Assembly (NCBI RefSeq): GCF_032854445.1
Contig: NC_088300.1
Location: forward strand, 27,945,608 to 28,009,607
Direction: 5' to 3'
DNA: 64,000 bases
Source: Liolophura sinensis
Taxonomy: Eukaryota > Mollusca > Polyplacophora > Chitonida > Chitonidae
Notes under the pieces: model-generated
Databases searched by the model: none
Told to the model about the DNA's origin: nothing
What the model saw: only the letters and a program-made list of their open reading frames with translations
Program-made: the position numbers and the translations under genes
Shown: positions 1-12,200 of the stretch, in pieces
How the letters are laid out: every line of letters starts with the position of its first letter
Position numbering within the stretch: position 1 is the stretch's first letter

Positions 1-142
1 GCCAACACTTTTTTCTGGTGCTTTGACTTTTGTCTGCATTCAAATTTCACAATCCTGAAGGGGAATTTATATTCAAAGATTACTGGCAGGATCCGAATGA
101 GATTGGTATCAACTTCAGGATCACTTTTCATATTCATCTCAC
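1..142 (-). other. PLCL intron 6, start (5' splice site at 142)
   Basis: The donor GTGAG begins at 142-141 on the minus strand. No further exon is visible before the window edge. The next expected piece of protein, the rest of the EF-hand region, must lie outside. Confidence 0.7.
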
Positions 143-255
143 CTGACAAGTAAAAAATAGATCTCTGGTCTAGTTGAGATTTCCTTGAATAAGGAGATGA
201 ATTCATCACTGTTCAGTCTTCCTCTTGATTCATCACTTCTCTTCAACTGAAGCTC
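143..255 (-). CDS. PLCL: PLCL exon 6 (EF-hand region, second part)
   Basis: 113 nt between acceptor TTCATAG and donor GTGAG. It reads ELQLKRSDESRGRL..., then NSDEFISLFKEISTRPEIYF, ending LLV plus two bases. The RPEIYFLLV stretch is nearly identical to vertebrate PLCL. Phase 0 in, phase 2 out. Confidence 0.9.
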
Positions 256-3200
256 CTATGAAGAATAGAGAACATCGCTAGATTTCATTCACTGATTAAA
301 GTGTCCACTCTAAGGCTATGCCATGATCATGATTATCTCTAATTTCATGAACAAGTACCTGAAATTATCACATTACAAACATACAAAATCAACATTTCGA
401 AATCCAAAATCAGAAAAAAGATTCATTGGAAACATTTTTTCTCATTAATTACCTGTTCTTTGCATTTCTGCTATTAACAAAGCAATATCTTTTCATAAAA
501 CCAGAAACTGGTAATAAGTAAATCAGATACTGGTAATAAGTAAATCAGATACTGATGGCAAGTAAACCAGATACTGGCAATAAATAAACCAGATACTGGT
601 GATAAGTAAACCAGATACTGGTGACAAGTAAACCAGATACTGGTGACAAGTAAACCAGATACTGGCAATAAATAAACCAGATACTGGTAATAAGTAAATC
701 AGACACTGGTAATAAGTAAACCAGATATTGATGATAGGTAAATCAGATACTGGTGACAAGTAAATCAGATACTGGCAATAAATAAACCAGATACTGGTGA
801 TAAGTAAATCAGATACTGGCAATAAATAAACCAGATACTGGTGATAAGTAAACCAGATATTGGTGACAAGTAAACCAGATACTGGCAATAAATAAACCAG
901 ATACTGGCAATAAGTAAATCAAACACTAGTAATAAGTAAACCAGATATTGGTGATAGGTAAATCAGATACTGGTGACAAGTAAATCAGATACTGGCAATA
1001 AATAAACCAGATACTGGTGATAAGTAAACCAGATACTGGCAATAAATAAACCAGATACTGGTGATAAGTAAACCAGATACTGGTGACAAGTAAACCAGAT
1101 ACTGGCAATAAATAAACCAGATACTGGTAATAAGTAAATCAGACACTAGTAATAAGTAAACCAGATATTGGTGATAGGTAAATCAGATACTGGTGACAAG
1201 TAAATCAGATACTGGCAATAAATAAACCAGATACTAGTGATAAGTAAATCAGACACTGGTAATAAGTAAACCAAATACTGGTGGCAAGTAAATCAGATAC
1301 TGGTGACAAATAAACCAGATACTGGTAAATAAGTAAAACAACAACTGCATCTGGCAATGATGAACACCTGCAGTATTAAAAGAAGCAGATAAAAGCTCTA
1401 CTGTACCATGTGACATGTCAGAAATGTTATACAATTATGTTTTTACTACATTTACTACACATCTAAACAAGGTCTCACAAAAAGTCATTTAGCAACAAAA
1501 GAGTTTCATTACAAAACTTCCCCATTATATAGTCACCTGTAGATGCTAATACCTATATTTCATTGAATTCAAAACAGTCCTATAATTCTTTGTAATGTCC
1601 TATTTTCATGCTGACTCACCTTTAGTTTTTGCTGTATTCTGGTTGGAGTTACATTGCTGTTAAGTTTTTTCATCAGCCCAATAACCTCAAACTCGTCCAG
1701 CACCCCACAGTTATCAATGTCTGCTGATTCAAACATCTCCTGAAGCCAAGTAAGGGAGTTAAGGCAACACTTTTCATGTGTCATCATGTGAAACATATAC
1801 CTATGTATGTATGTTTATTATCTCCATCAAAGAAGGTCATATATATTATTTTTGGCATTTATTTGTCTGTCTGTCAGCACCTATTATGGAAATATAGATT
1901 GGATGAAATTTTGTGCTCATTTTGGCCTTGGCTAATGGGAAGTCATTTACATTAATAAATTTTGATAATGGACCACAAGTTTTTTTAAATGATTCTCCAC
2001 GACAAAGAGATGGGACAAAAATGTAGAGTATTGTCCCTTTGTAGTGATTGAGTGAATTTGTACATGTTGCTGGGGTGGAACTCTGCAGTGGAAATGTCTT
2101 CTTTATTCTTATTCGTTTATTTGATTGATGTTTTATGCCATACTCAAGAATATTTTACTTTTGTGTTGGTGGTCGGAAACAGGGAAAAGTCTAGATGAGA
2201 AAAACCAATGAACCTTACAAGATACCTGAAAAACTGACTAACACAAGAACATAGATGCGCCTACAGGAATTTGATTAAAACAGACAACCTCATTGGTCAA
2301 GGTCTAGTGGTCTGAACTGATGGCAGTCTAGACTGCTTGGCCAGTGAGTGTCCCCTTCACAATGTGATACAAAGATGACAATCTACTCTTCAGACAAGTG
2401 TTTTAGCTTGTGATGTTGTTGTTAAAGTAGATTAATTTATTAACATAATTTATTTATTTGGTTTCTGCTTTATACTAAGCTCTTAAGTATCTTTTATCTA
2501 CAAGGTCATCACCATGATGACTAGTGGGAAAAAATGGTCAGGCCTCAGATGACCTTCAGAGCATAACCACAACAAGATTTATAGTTACACAATACAAAAG
2601 CATTTGCCAATGAATTTTGCTGCTATATTTTTTTGTCTATATTTTCCTGATAATCATCAACATATTTCCCAGTGTACAAGTACACCCTTGATCAGATTAC
2701 TCTGAGGCTGCTGGGAAAGGCTTAGCCTGGATTCAACAACAAAGCTTGGTGAAGACGGAATTTCAAGGTGAAGGCAACTGATTCAAACAGAGGATAAAAA
2801 GAGACGAAAAAGATGTAGCTGCTTTTAATCTAGATTATTCTTTCTTAGCTAATTTGGTGGACAAACCACAGAAAGTTACTAAAGTAACTCCTCTAATGTT
2901 TGATTACAAAAACACAAGAGTTTCCATAGAAACATTACACAATACTATATGATAACAGGATGCATGCCTCATTTGCAAAGGAAAAAAAAACAAATATCTT
3001 CTTGTTACTATGATAAATACCAAGAAGATGTTGGCAAACTTTATCAACATTCTATAAATGCAGCACCATCTCAAATTCATCGACGACTATTTGTCTAGAA
3101 AGCTCCCCTGAGGTATCTTGTTACCACAGGAAATCCACAGTATAAACACTGGTCTTGGAAACCCTTCACTTCTGCGTGATCAGCACCAAATCTACACCCT

Positions 3201-6200
3201 CCTGGTAGAATGAAGCTCAATTCAGACAAATCAGTCTGGCAGCTGACATAGGCAAGTGGCTTGGACAGTAACCATGGAATAATAAAGAAAATCTGCAATC
3301 TATGATGTCTTTAATCAGAAGTTTGGTGCAATAACACTGTGGCCAATAGCCAAAACCTGCCAATCTGCACATACCCAGTTGATTAAAGAATCTAGCAAAG
3401 TCACTCATGAACCGGGATATAGTCTATGGTTTCACTAACTACCCAAAACTCTCAATGATCGATGATGGAATGTTGAGATATTGCCAAACCTGAACTATAT
3501 AGAATAGTGTGCAAATGCCGAAGCACTTGGCGTGGATAATGACATAGGAAAAAGTGAACACCTTGGAACATATGGAACAAGGCCAATTCATCAGTCTGCA
3601 GGTGACGAAACATTCACCATGACTTTTCTTCTACGTACCATATGATATAGATTTCTATTAAATAGGCTAATTGTGCCATTCATTGGTTGACTCAACCAGA
3701 CTCCTCATTCATTAAACTACAGACTACAGATACAATTAGCTGGTTCAAAGTACCTTCCGCACCTCGTTAGAGAGCTTATTGCATTAGTGCTAAATCCACT
3801 AAACATCATGCTTCTCTAAAACCGGAACAAACCAGAACAAAAGGAAGTTGAAGGCTATATTGTGTAAGTGTATAAAATTCTCAAACAAGGTTGGATCAAT
3901 TAATTGATACACTGATGTATGAAATGTTTGCTCAAAAGAGAATTAAAAAGTTTAATAAGGCATGTTTAAGATTAATTTCATTCAAAACCATACAGAAAAC
4001 AAAAACAAAACTTCTTTTGCACTGGAAATTTTGTCCCGACTAAAGTTAAGACCAGTCTTCAATCTTAATACATTACTGAACAATGGTAAAATCAGTGATA
4101 CATGTATATGATGCGATGTCTTGCAAAGTAATCAATGTGACAAGACTTCACCTCACACAAAAAAGCAGACATTGGATAGGACATTCTTTTATGTAAATGC
4201 ATGCTGCAAACTGTCAATAAGTAATAAATTGTTACATATATCAACTTTTACAAAACATAATAAAACAAAATTCTCTTAACTTTCTCTGTAAGTGACAGTC
4301 TAGAATACAGTGTCATTAAGGATGACATGATTTATGAGACAGTTATGAAAAATTTACAATCTTTTGTGAAAGTGCCATCAACAGTCTGAAACTGCAGGAG
4401 CTTAAAAAAGTGCCATGTACTTCTAAAAAGGGTCATAAACTCTACTATATAATTTGGAACACAAGAAAGAAACACTTGAACAAAGACACATGAGAAGACC
4501 TCCAAGGCCCTAAAGCAGTAGAGAGATGTAAAACAAAAAAGGATATGAGTCCCGCATCTGGTGAAGTTCATCCGTGCCATCCGGAGCTGCAAAGAAAGAG
4601 ACAAAGAGCTCACGTCACTAATAGCTAAAGAACAAATAAAGCCCAAAAATTTCATAAAACACCAGAGAAATTCACACTGTATGATAATATTTACCAATGG
4701 ATGGTTAGGCAACAGAATAACGTGATTTATACCACTGGGATTAAACTAGAAGGATGTTTTGATGGGAAATTGAGTGGTACAAAACAGCTGTGTAAACTCA
4801 GAGCCATCTGTACAAAGACTTAAACATGTGTTAAGTGGCTGTATGAAGACTACCAATATAAGCTAACATGTAAAAGCTAGTAACAGTCAAAAATGCTCAT
4901 CTCCAACAAACTAAATTTGTCATGAGCACAAATCTGAAGTGAAAATTTACTTTTGTATGAAGTTGACAAAAGGGAAAAGAAATTTGCCAAAATCTGTAAA
5001 ATCTGGAAAAAATGAACATAACATAAAAAAAAACTTCAAGATTTAATCAGGTCACAACCATGGAAATAAAAAAATAAAAAATGTCCGAAAATGTCCGAAA
5101 ATGAATGGGCAAAGTTTATATTAATTTTTTCTTTAGAAATGCTGGTGACAAGACATTGCACACACTGATAGACAGGTGTAAATCAAGACGTCTCCATTGC
5201 ATTCTCCAGGGGAAGAGCTGAAAAATAGTCTTCACCAGGATTATTGATAAAGATGTAGAAAGTGTGATTATGATGCCACCGCAGTCAAATTGCATCCTGA
5301 CAAAGTTAAACAGATAAATGTGAGTTTGGTCTTTAAATAGAGCCAATGCTAGAGAAGAACTGTCCGCACCGTTAAGCCTTACAAGGTGCTTCTATTGACC
5401 AAACCTAAAAATATCTGTATAACAACTTTATTGATCGCCCCTGTGAAATTACCAGCGGCAGTAAAGAGTTCTGGCAGGGTTTAGATCCAACTGCTGGTGT
5501 AGCTAGCAGGGCCATCGGTATAAAAGAGACCATATTCTCAGGAGAGGAACAGGAAATTTGTTCTAAACATGTGAGGAAATTGTCTTAGCAGAGAACAGTG
5601 GTCATCTTTGGTAACAGATACTGACAAGATCAACAATGGTCAATTAACATCCTCTAATTCAAACAAAAAAAAGATGACGCCATGTTTACAGCTCCAACAA
5701 GGAACTGCCTTCTCAAGACGAATGAACTTTGGTGAATTTCGGGTTTAGAATGACTGGCAGGTGTTAAAGGAAATGAAATTATATAGGAGGTAAACTTAAA
5801 CCAGTTCTTCCTGAGTATGATATCAATTCAACCATTCAATGGCTGTCATAACGTTCAGCAACAGAACTCTTACAGACAGGTTACATATAAAGAATAATGC
5901 AATGTGTCCATGCCAAAAAAACCCCCAACTATATATGTTAAATTTGATCATATTGTCCTGTGATCGGCAAATACTTCATGCAGGATGAAATGATATTGTT
6001 TTCCTTAACACCACGTCCCTTTTCTGGGGATGTGAATTCATTTGACTTGAATGTGATAATTTAAATTTGCATACGCTTGACAAATATGCACAAAAAGGCA
6101 ATAACTTTTTAAGTTAACATAAGGTGGTAAAGTTAGTAAACTTTACCATAGTAATCGTAAAGTTATCCCATATCATGTTTTAATTCATTCTGTTGAAGCA

Positions 6201-9200
6201 CTGGAAAGCCAGTTGGCAAAACACTATAATGTATATGTAACTAGCTGGCAAAACAGCTTAATCTAGCCACAGTGATACCCACAAGAGTATGATGAACTTG
6301 TCAGATCAAGACAAACAGAACCATAAGAGAATAAACATCTGACATAACCGATTAGCTGTTAGGCAGTGATTGCAGGTGTTGAGTAAAACTCACATTTTTT
6401 GAGCTTATTACTGGCATTGAGCAGACAGGTGAGTCCTGATACCCAGATGTTGGCCTCGTCAGGTGTTGTGGCAATCAGATCCATGGAATCATATGTGTCT
6501 CCGAATATGATAGAGAAAGCACACTCGTCTGGATACACGCCCGCAATCTCCTTGTTCTTCAGGGCCTCTGTTGTCTTTCCTATTCGCACTTCCTTTATAG
6601 AGCTGATTGAAACTGTAAATGAAAAGTTAAACCACCTTATAATATTCCATCGTAATTTCCACTCTACCATACAGCTCTCAACTTTATTGCCCTACACCCC
6701 CCAAAAATTCAACCACACATGTTTTGGCCTAGTAGAGGAATTTTATCAAGACAGATCATTTTCCGCTTTGTGTGAAAGTTACATACGTGTATGTATAGGT
6801 ATGTGTATAAACAATACATTTCAATCTTCAAATTACATATGCATGTATGATTTCAAATAGCATCTAACATTATACTTCACTTTGAGTTGAATCTATTAAG
6901 GATTCTTGGTATTCACACCTGACTGACAGCATATAAATATGGCGTTAAACACTAATCAATCATTCATTCAATTGTAAATGACTTTAATAGGTACATTATT
7001 TATATCTTTCTATTCCCAAAATTATAGAGAATATTCCCACGATCACACCTACGTCATTGTTACTGTCAGAATCAATATTATCCCGCCGCATGCTAACAAC
7101 AAAGCCATTCTGGCCCTGCATTATTACCCTGACCACTTCACATATTACACACAGGCCTCACATGCCATACCTTGCAATTCATTTCAAAGGTGCCTTTTTG
7201 GCTAATACATGAACTATCAACCTCATGAGCTTCATATCATCAGGCAGAATTGCAATATTTAATATACTGGAGAATATTCCAGAAATGTGTGAAGTTCTGA
7301 TCATATACTGTTTGCATATTAGCCACCAATCTGTTATGTGTCAACCTTTATTCTACTGAAACTGTTGTTGACTCAAGATATATGTGTAATTGAAGATATC
7401 ACTCCATGCATATTCAAACGTATTTACACCAATTCATAAATATTTACGTACTTGTATTGTTAATGTACATGCAGGTGTACATTTTCCATTACTCAGTAAT
7501 AAATGAAAGAGTAAGACAATATCAGTATGGTAGTTAATTTACATTTTAACTGAATGACAGCAACTTCACTCTCAATTGGATAAGAGTAGCAGATGTATAT
7601 GTATGAACATATTTAGTACTTATGTAATTGTTGTTTCACACTAATATCAACAATTTTCCACTTTATATATGATAATAAGGTTGATGGATGGAGGAAACCA
7701 GAGTACCCAGAGTAAATCACTGCCTTTTTACAGGTACATGTGTAACTCACAAACCTCTAAACCTGAAACCTCTTCTGAAGCAGCCAGAGGTGGATTGGAA
7801 TGCCATGGCCTGATTAGTCAATGGCCTTATGGTTACACGCTTTAGTCCTTTCATCCAGTTAGGACACCTTTTGGATGTACATGTTCATGTATGTGAAATA
7901 ACTTTGGAGTAACTGTAAAAAGACAAACATTCCTCAGTGAGAGAACTCTAAATGTAGCAGCCATATTGGTGGCCAATCATATGGCGGTGTCCCTGGAAGT
8001 ATTTTAGCGCTGTGTGTTCAACCACAAACTGCCAATAATCCGCGGTCTCATTAAATGCTAGATTTACCATCAGTCCAATTACAAATATACTGTGCAACAA
8101 AAGTATGTTCTCGCCAAAAAGTTGTTTGATATCTCCCTTGATATGTATCAGATCGCAATGAATTTTGCATACACTATCCCAGTAATCTGGAGGATGTAGT
8201 ATATCAAGGATTAACATGCAGGTGCAGTTGTGCGCTAATGGGCATGCGCAAACTGAAAATCGGTCAATTTTGAAAATTTCATAAAAGGAGTCAACCAGAT
8301 TTTTCAATGGCAATCCTTTAGTTTATCACAGAATTTGATCATTTTCATTCGATGACCAGTAATTATAAATATCATGTGTAGCCGCCACGAGACTGTATCA
8401 CATTTCAAATCGCGCTCGCATTGTGTTGATGAGGCGTGTGATGCGAGATTGCGGGATGGCTAACCACTCTTCCTGAAGTTGGCGTCTAAGACCTGATGCA
8501 GGTCATGTTTAACCACATGAACCTTTACAGGGATGGTGTGTGCAGAATTTCATTGGGATTTGGTACATATTAAGGGAGGTATCAAACAACGTTTTTTTTT
8601 TTGGGGGGGGGGGAGAACTTACTTTTGTTGCACTGTTTATGTTGCCAGGGCCTAATCGAGCTATCACCGTATTATGGGGGAAGTGATATGTTTGTGATTG
8701 CATATCATGCCGCTTCGGTTTTATGTCTTAAGGACATCCCATCATACACAGTGTTACTGCAGGCTTAGACTCAAAATAAGCTAATTGCAGTACAGTGCGT
8801 TGCAGTAATTCCAATCAATAGGAACACATCTTTCCAAGCCCTAGGCTGTCAGGATGCTGGGATTTGTGAGGAGTGAGAATCTTATTAGATACATGCAAAC
8901 ATCAGCCTGAAAGATCTGTCTGATAGCTGACAACAGTTTCAAGCCTAATGGCAGGGCTTACCTGTCAGCTGTGTTAAAGCTCTCACGCATGACAGCCTTA
9001 CCACCCCAAATGTCTCACACCGTTAAATGATTACAAGACAAAATGCAATTTCATTCCATGGAACGACTTCTAAATTCCCAACAAGGAGGCATTAATATGA
9101 CTGTGTTATTTAGAGATCAGCAATTCAGGTGGTTGATGGTTCTCATTAAGAACTTGGTGTTTGTGAAAGTGACACATGGCTTTCATCATCAAAAACACAG

Positions 9201-12200
9201 AGTGAAAAGGTGATTGTAAAGCTAAAGCGGCTGTGATATCAATGTTTTTCTATAAGACTGAAAAGCACATCACATTCAGCTCACAAAAACACCATGACCT
9301 TAACATTAGGCAAGGATGAGATTTAATCTTGATTCTAGCACCTCTCAGCAGATTGAGAACAAAAAGAGCTACACAGCCCAGTGGTTAAGTAGGATGACTG
9401 AAATTATCAAGCTGTCCACCCACAGAGAGATTTATCAAAAGCCTTTCCTCAGTTTGTCAACGTTCTTTTAATAAGAGATGAAAACAAAATTATATTAACT
9501 TTCCAAAAAATCTGAATTTTTAAGGTTTCTGTTGGCTGTATCCATGACTTTTTCAATCAGCAAGTAATGGTTCACTGAACAATATAACAACCTGGGGGCC
9601 GTCATGTTCAGCTATAACACACACACACATATATATATATATATTAATTGGATTGGTGTTTTACGCCGTACTCAAGAATATGTCATTTATACGACTGCGA
9701 CCAGCATTATGGTGGGAGGATATAACACATATAGTTGGACCCTGAGCTCTTGTCTACTGCCATAAGCATGTATGCTGTACACATATGTCAACCACAAGAG
9801 AAAGCTGTGCAACTTTGGTACACAACCAAATCAGTGATAAAAGGGAATTTCCCAGAATACTACCTTCTCATTGACTATGTGCACAGTTAAAACATGCAGA
9901 TTTACAATACAGTGCCCTAAGAGAGACCGCTACAGTTTTTGTTTGTAATTCTACCTTCAAAGTTAATTGTAGTTTCTTACTGTAACAAACATTTTTTTTT
10001 TGCTATACAGGGACTATAGACAATGGACTTTCATTACCAGTTTAACTGAACTAAATGTTTTTGGACAACACAATTAAACACAAGTAAAGCATATCTAACC
10101 ATTTCCTGGTCACACATACATGTAAATGGTAGAGACAGATAGAGGAAAGGATGGATAGTTCACACTGACAATCTAATGTACACACTACGACAGACAAATA
10201 ATGTGCTAACTCAGTGCAACCGTCAAGGTCTTGAAAAATACAATCACATCTTTGAACTGCTTCAACTGTGGTTTTAAGTCAAGATGTTTGTCAGGTACCT
10301 GGCTTTACTCAAGTCTCCTTCATCTATAAATCTGACTTATGTCATACAAGCGAAAAATTCTGAAGTACTTTATCGATCAGACAATCAATCAATCAATCAA
10401 TCAATCAATTACTACAGTTCATTTATTTTACTATGAGCTCAGAAACTCCTTAAAATTCTTTATCAATTATCTATATCACATATTCATGGTCAAAGGATAT
10501 CTAACTTGTCATAGCAGTCTGTTATTCGGGTGGAGGAAACCGAATAAAGAGCTCAAGGAAACATTTGCACTGCTCAAAGTACCTGGAAAAATCCTGAACC
10601 AGCAGCCAAACTAGTGGGGGCTGGGTCACAGCTTGAGACGACAGGTGGGCTTGCAGTCTGTGTTCTCAAATAGCCAGTGAGAAGTCAGAAACTCTTTGAA
10701 AATATGCCATGCAAGTGAAACATCATTGTGGTTAAGCGTGTTTTCACTAACATTACAGTTTAGAAATGTCAGGCCTGTTTCTGAAAATCACGCTATTTAC
10801 ATATAATAACAATTATCATACTGTATGACCATAAATATGTACCTTCCACACTGGCTGACAGGTACCATGTATGTAAAATTATATATATTTGCTCAGTGAA
10901 ACAAGACCAAAGTATAGAAAACTTGAGCATAACATTCTGCTGGTTGGCAGATTATAATATCTAGCAGTATGCTTGATGGATATTCAATGCTTTTGAAATC
11001 GTGGAGCTGCATGCATATATATTACATACATGATATGTTAAAGTACAAGTCAGTATGTACACCTACATGTATACAAGGTTTTCAGTTCATCAAAGATTTT
11101 GTTAATGATACTAAAAAAAGGCAATAAAAGGAAATAAAAACAGTTCCAAGAATGAAAACAGCCTAATACACCGATGGGAAATACATCTGCTGAAGGAAGG
11201 AAAAAAACTTTCTACCTGAGTTCTCACTAAGACTCCAGAGAGTCATTCTGCAATATTAGGACTCCTGGTCTTTATTCTGTGCTAGGGCAATTGTTCTCCT
11301 CAACTTATTAATGAAGGCCACACTAATTTGGCCCATAAGATTGTCCTCTAAAGAAGCGTTCTCAAATTTAAGGACTGGCCAATCAGTGAATGAGGTAGTA
11401 ACTGACGTGGCATACAAAGAGAGCCTGCTCAATGGTAACGTCTCATGTGTGTTATTAGCTACTCAACTCCGCAGCGGTCTCATTAGATCTGTGTACTGGT
11501 CTCAGCCTGGACTATTAAAGTAACACCCGGGGAGCACTACCAAAGGACAAGCACTCTTCTTTCCCCCCATCACTGGGTACATGGTTACACGACCCACTCA
11601 GCCAAATTACAACTGCCCAGATTGGAAAATGTCTAGGTCGGCCAAGTTGTATACTGCAATACAGTGCGAAAAAATGTGATAGCCTTCTGATGCTGAAACA
11701 GGGAATAAGGCAAATCACAAAACCTAAATTCATGATGCTTCTCATCAAAAATACATCGTACATTAAAATATAAATTTATAATTTCATGGAATTTTTGACT
11801 CACTAATTAATCACATTTCTGTACAAAAGTAAAATACCAACAGGAGAATTAGTAAAAAAAAATGCATGAAATTACAGGAATTATGTAGTGCATTAGTAGA
11901 TACCATAACACAGCTGACACTATATTATGTTTTTACCAATTTTAGCATTTTATTATAACATCGCTGGCTTTTGTGCAAGCTCATGAGTGCATGCATCTTG
12001 CTCTACATATATTTAGCATAACAGTTCTGTACACAATACCAGGGAGGAGTTTTGATGCTAATATATTTGCCTGGCTGCTCGATTAAGAGGCATATTTTTA
12101 GCCTGACTGAGGACTTGTAGTCTCAAAAGGCCAGTAACTAATCAAGCCTGCCTCTCTGGTAGAGATCAATGCAGGCCCCAATGTTCTGTTGATCCAAGTC

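Noticed and set aside
474-1108. ORFs with repeating WFTCHQYLVYLSPVSGL-like peptides on the minus strand
   Set aside because: Translation of the 22-bp minisatellite; three units make 22 codons. No independent coding evidence.
143-1338. 11-base match TTTACTTGTCA between the 22-bp array (minus strand) and the end of PLCL exon 6
   Set aside because: Too short, and separated from the array by the exon and 250 bp; treated as coincidence.
501-1338. Possible CRISPR-like array (regular repeats)
   Set aside because: No unique spacers; units are directly contiguous, and the genome is animal.
4332-4712. 126-codon minus-strand ORF
   Set aside because: Overlaps PLCL exon 4 in a different frame; it lacks the phase and residues needed.
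6399-6860. 153-codon plus-strand ORF
   Set aside because: Antisense shadow of the PLCL PH-domain exon (6394-6612) running into intron.
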